DNA from: Arion vulgaris | Lineage: Eukaryota > Mollusca > Gastropoda > Stylommatophora > Arionidae | Reading direction: 5' to 3' | NCBI GenBank assembly: GCA_020796225.1 | Contig: CM036755.1 | Span: 61,626,652-61,690,651, forward strand | Length of the DNA stretch: 64,000 nucleotides | In this document: piece after piece, positions 63,690-64,000 of the stretch | Numbering within the stretch: position 1 is the stretch's first letter | Layout: every line of letters starts with the position of its first letter | Program-made: the position numbers and the translations under genes | Notes under the pieces: model-generated | Told to the model about the DNA's origin: nothing | What the model saw: the letters and a program-made list of their open reading frames with translations, nothing else | Databases searched by the model: none

Positions 63690-64000
63690 ATTTGATATAT
63701 ATTGATAACAAGAGACGAGTCAGACAAGAGTGCGTTCTATCTCTTTGAATATTTATGTATACATAAATCCATCAAGAAAAAATGTGGTACACCATCAGTA
63801 CTGAATTTTATCAAGAAACAACAAACGAAATGGTTCGGGCCACATAAGCAGATTATCAACAGACATTGTGCCTTAAAGGACATTGTTAGTCGGACACAGT
63901 GGTTTCAAAGCAAAAGGCTGGTCACGCAAAAGGTGGACCTCAGAGATAACGGAGGAAACGAAAGACACTGTTTACGAAGCGCATAAAAAAGCCCGTTCTA
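63690..64000 (+). mobile_element. Non-LTR retrotransposon tail, runs off the window
   Basis: NFIKKQQTKWFGPHKQIINR then HCALKDIV and VTQKVDLRDNGGNER are the same family as 4669-5190 and 29500-30100. It lies in the last intron of the kinase gene if the missing exon is to the right. Confidence 0.75.

Overview
The window is nuclear DNA of an animal, most likely a mollusc and probably a gastropod; the taxon is inference. Coding exons are sparse and split by GT-AG introns. Most of the sequence is interspersed repeats: tRNA-derived SINEs, 5'-truncated non-LTR retrotransposon tails and hAT elements, mixed with long minisatellite arrays and (TA)n tracts. There is no operon structure or other prokaryotic signature. 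The single-exon rhodopsin-like receptor fits the large receptor families of gastropods.

Layout. 0-6.6 kb: a complete hAT element (292-3786) with an 8-bp target duplication and a retrotransposon fragment nested inside it, then a SINE with a 12-bp duplication and a 737-bp non-autonomous hAT-like element. 7.4-17.6 kb: three large arrays (30-bp, 71-bp and 50-bp units) separated by SINEs and a small hAT-type MITE. 17.8-20.5 kb: a second hAT element with a decayed ZMYM1/TTF-type transposase, whose empty target site survives in a related repeat at 34.5 kb. 20.5-33 kb: repeats only. 33.1-37.5 kb, minus strand: at least three exons of a secreted or membrane protein gene with a seven-cysteine MANSC domain. 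38-43 kb: retrotransposon tails. 43.7-50.6 kb, minus strand: a decayed three-exon kinase gene. 54.9-55.8 kb, minus strand: a GPCR gene with a damaged C-terminus. 59.7-60.5 kb: a 42-bp array. 61.5 kb to the right edge, plus strand: an apparently intact small protein kinase gene with a TATA/initiator promoter; its last exon lies beyond the window.

Relationships. The kinase at 61.7 kb and the broken kinase at 43.7-50.4 kb are inverted duplicates. They share exon structure, splice phase, 5'UTR and about 70 bp of proximal promoter. The 71-bp and 42-bp arrays both look like expansions of the A-box head of one SINE family, and each array runs into that SINE at its B box. At least six insertions can be dated relative to their hosts by target-site duplications or interrupted copies. 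I see no defence, biosynthetic or other multi-gene system here. The most unusual content is the recurrent SINE-head satellites, the kinase pair and the MANSC gene.
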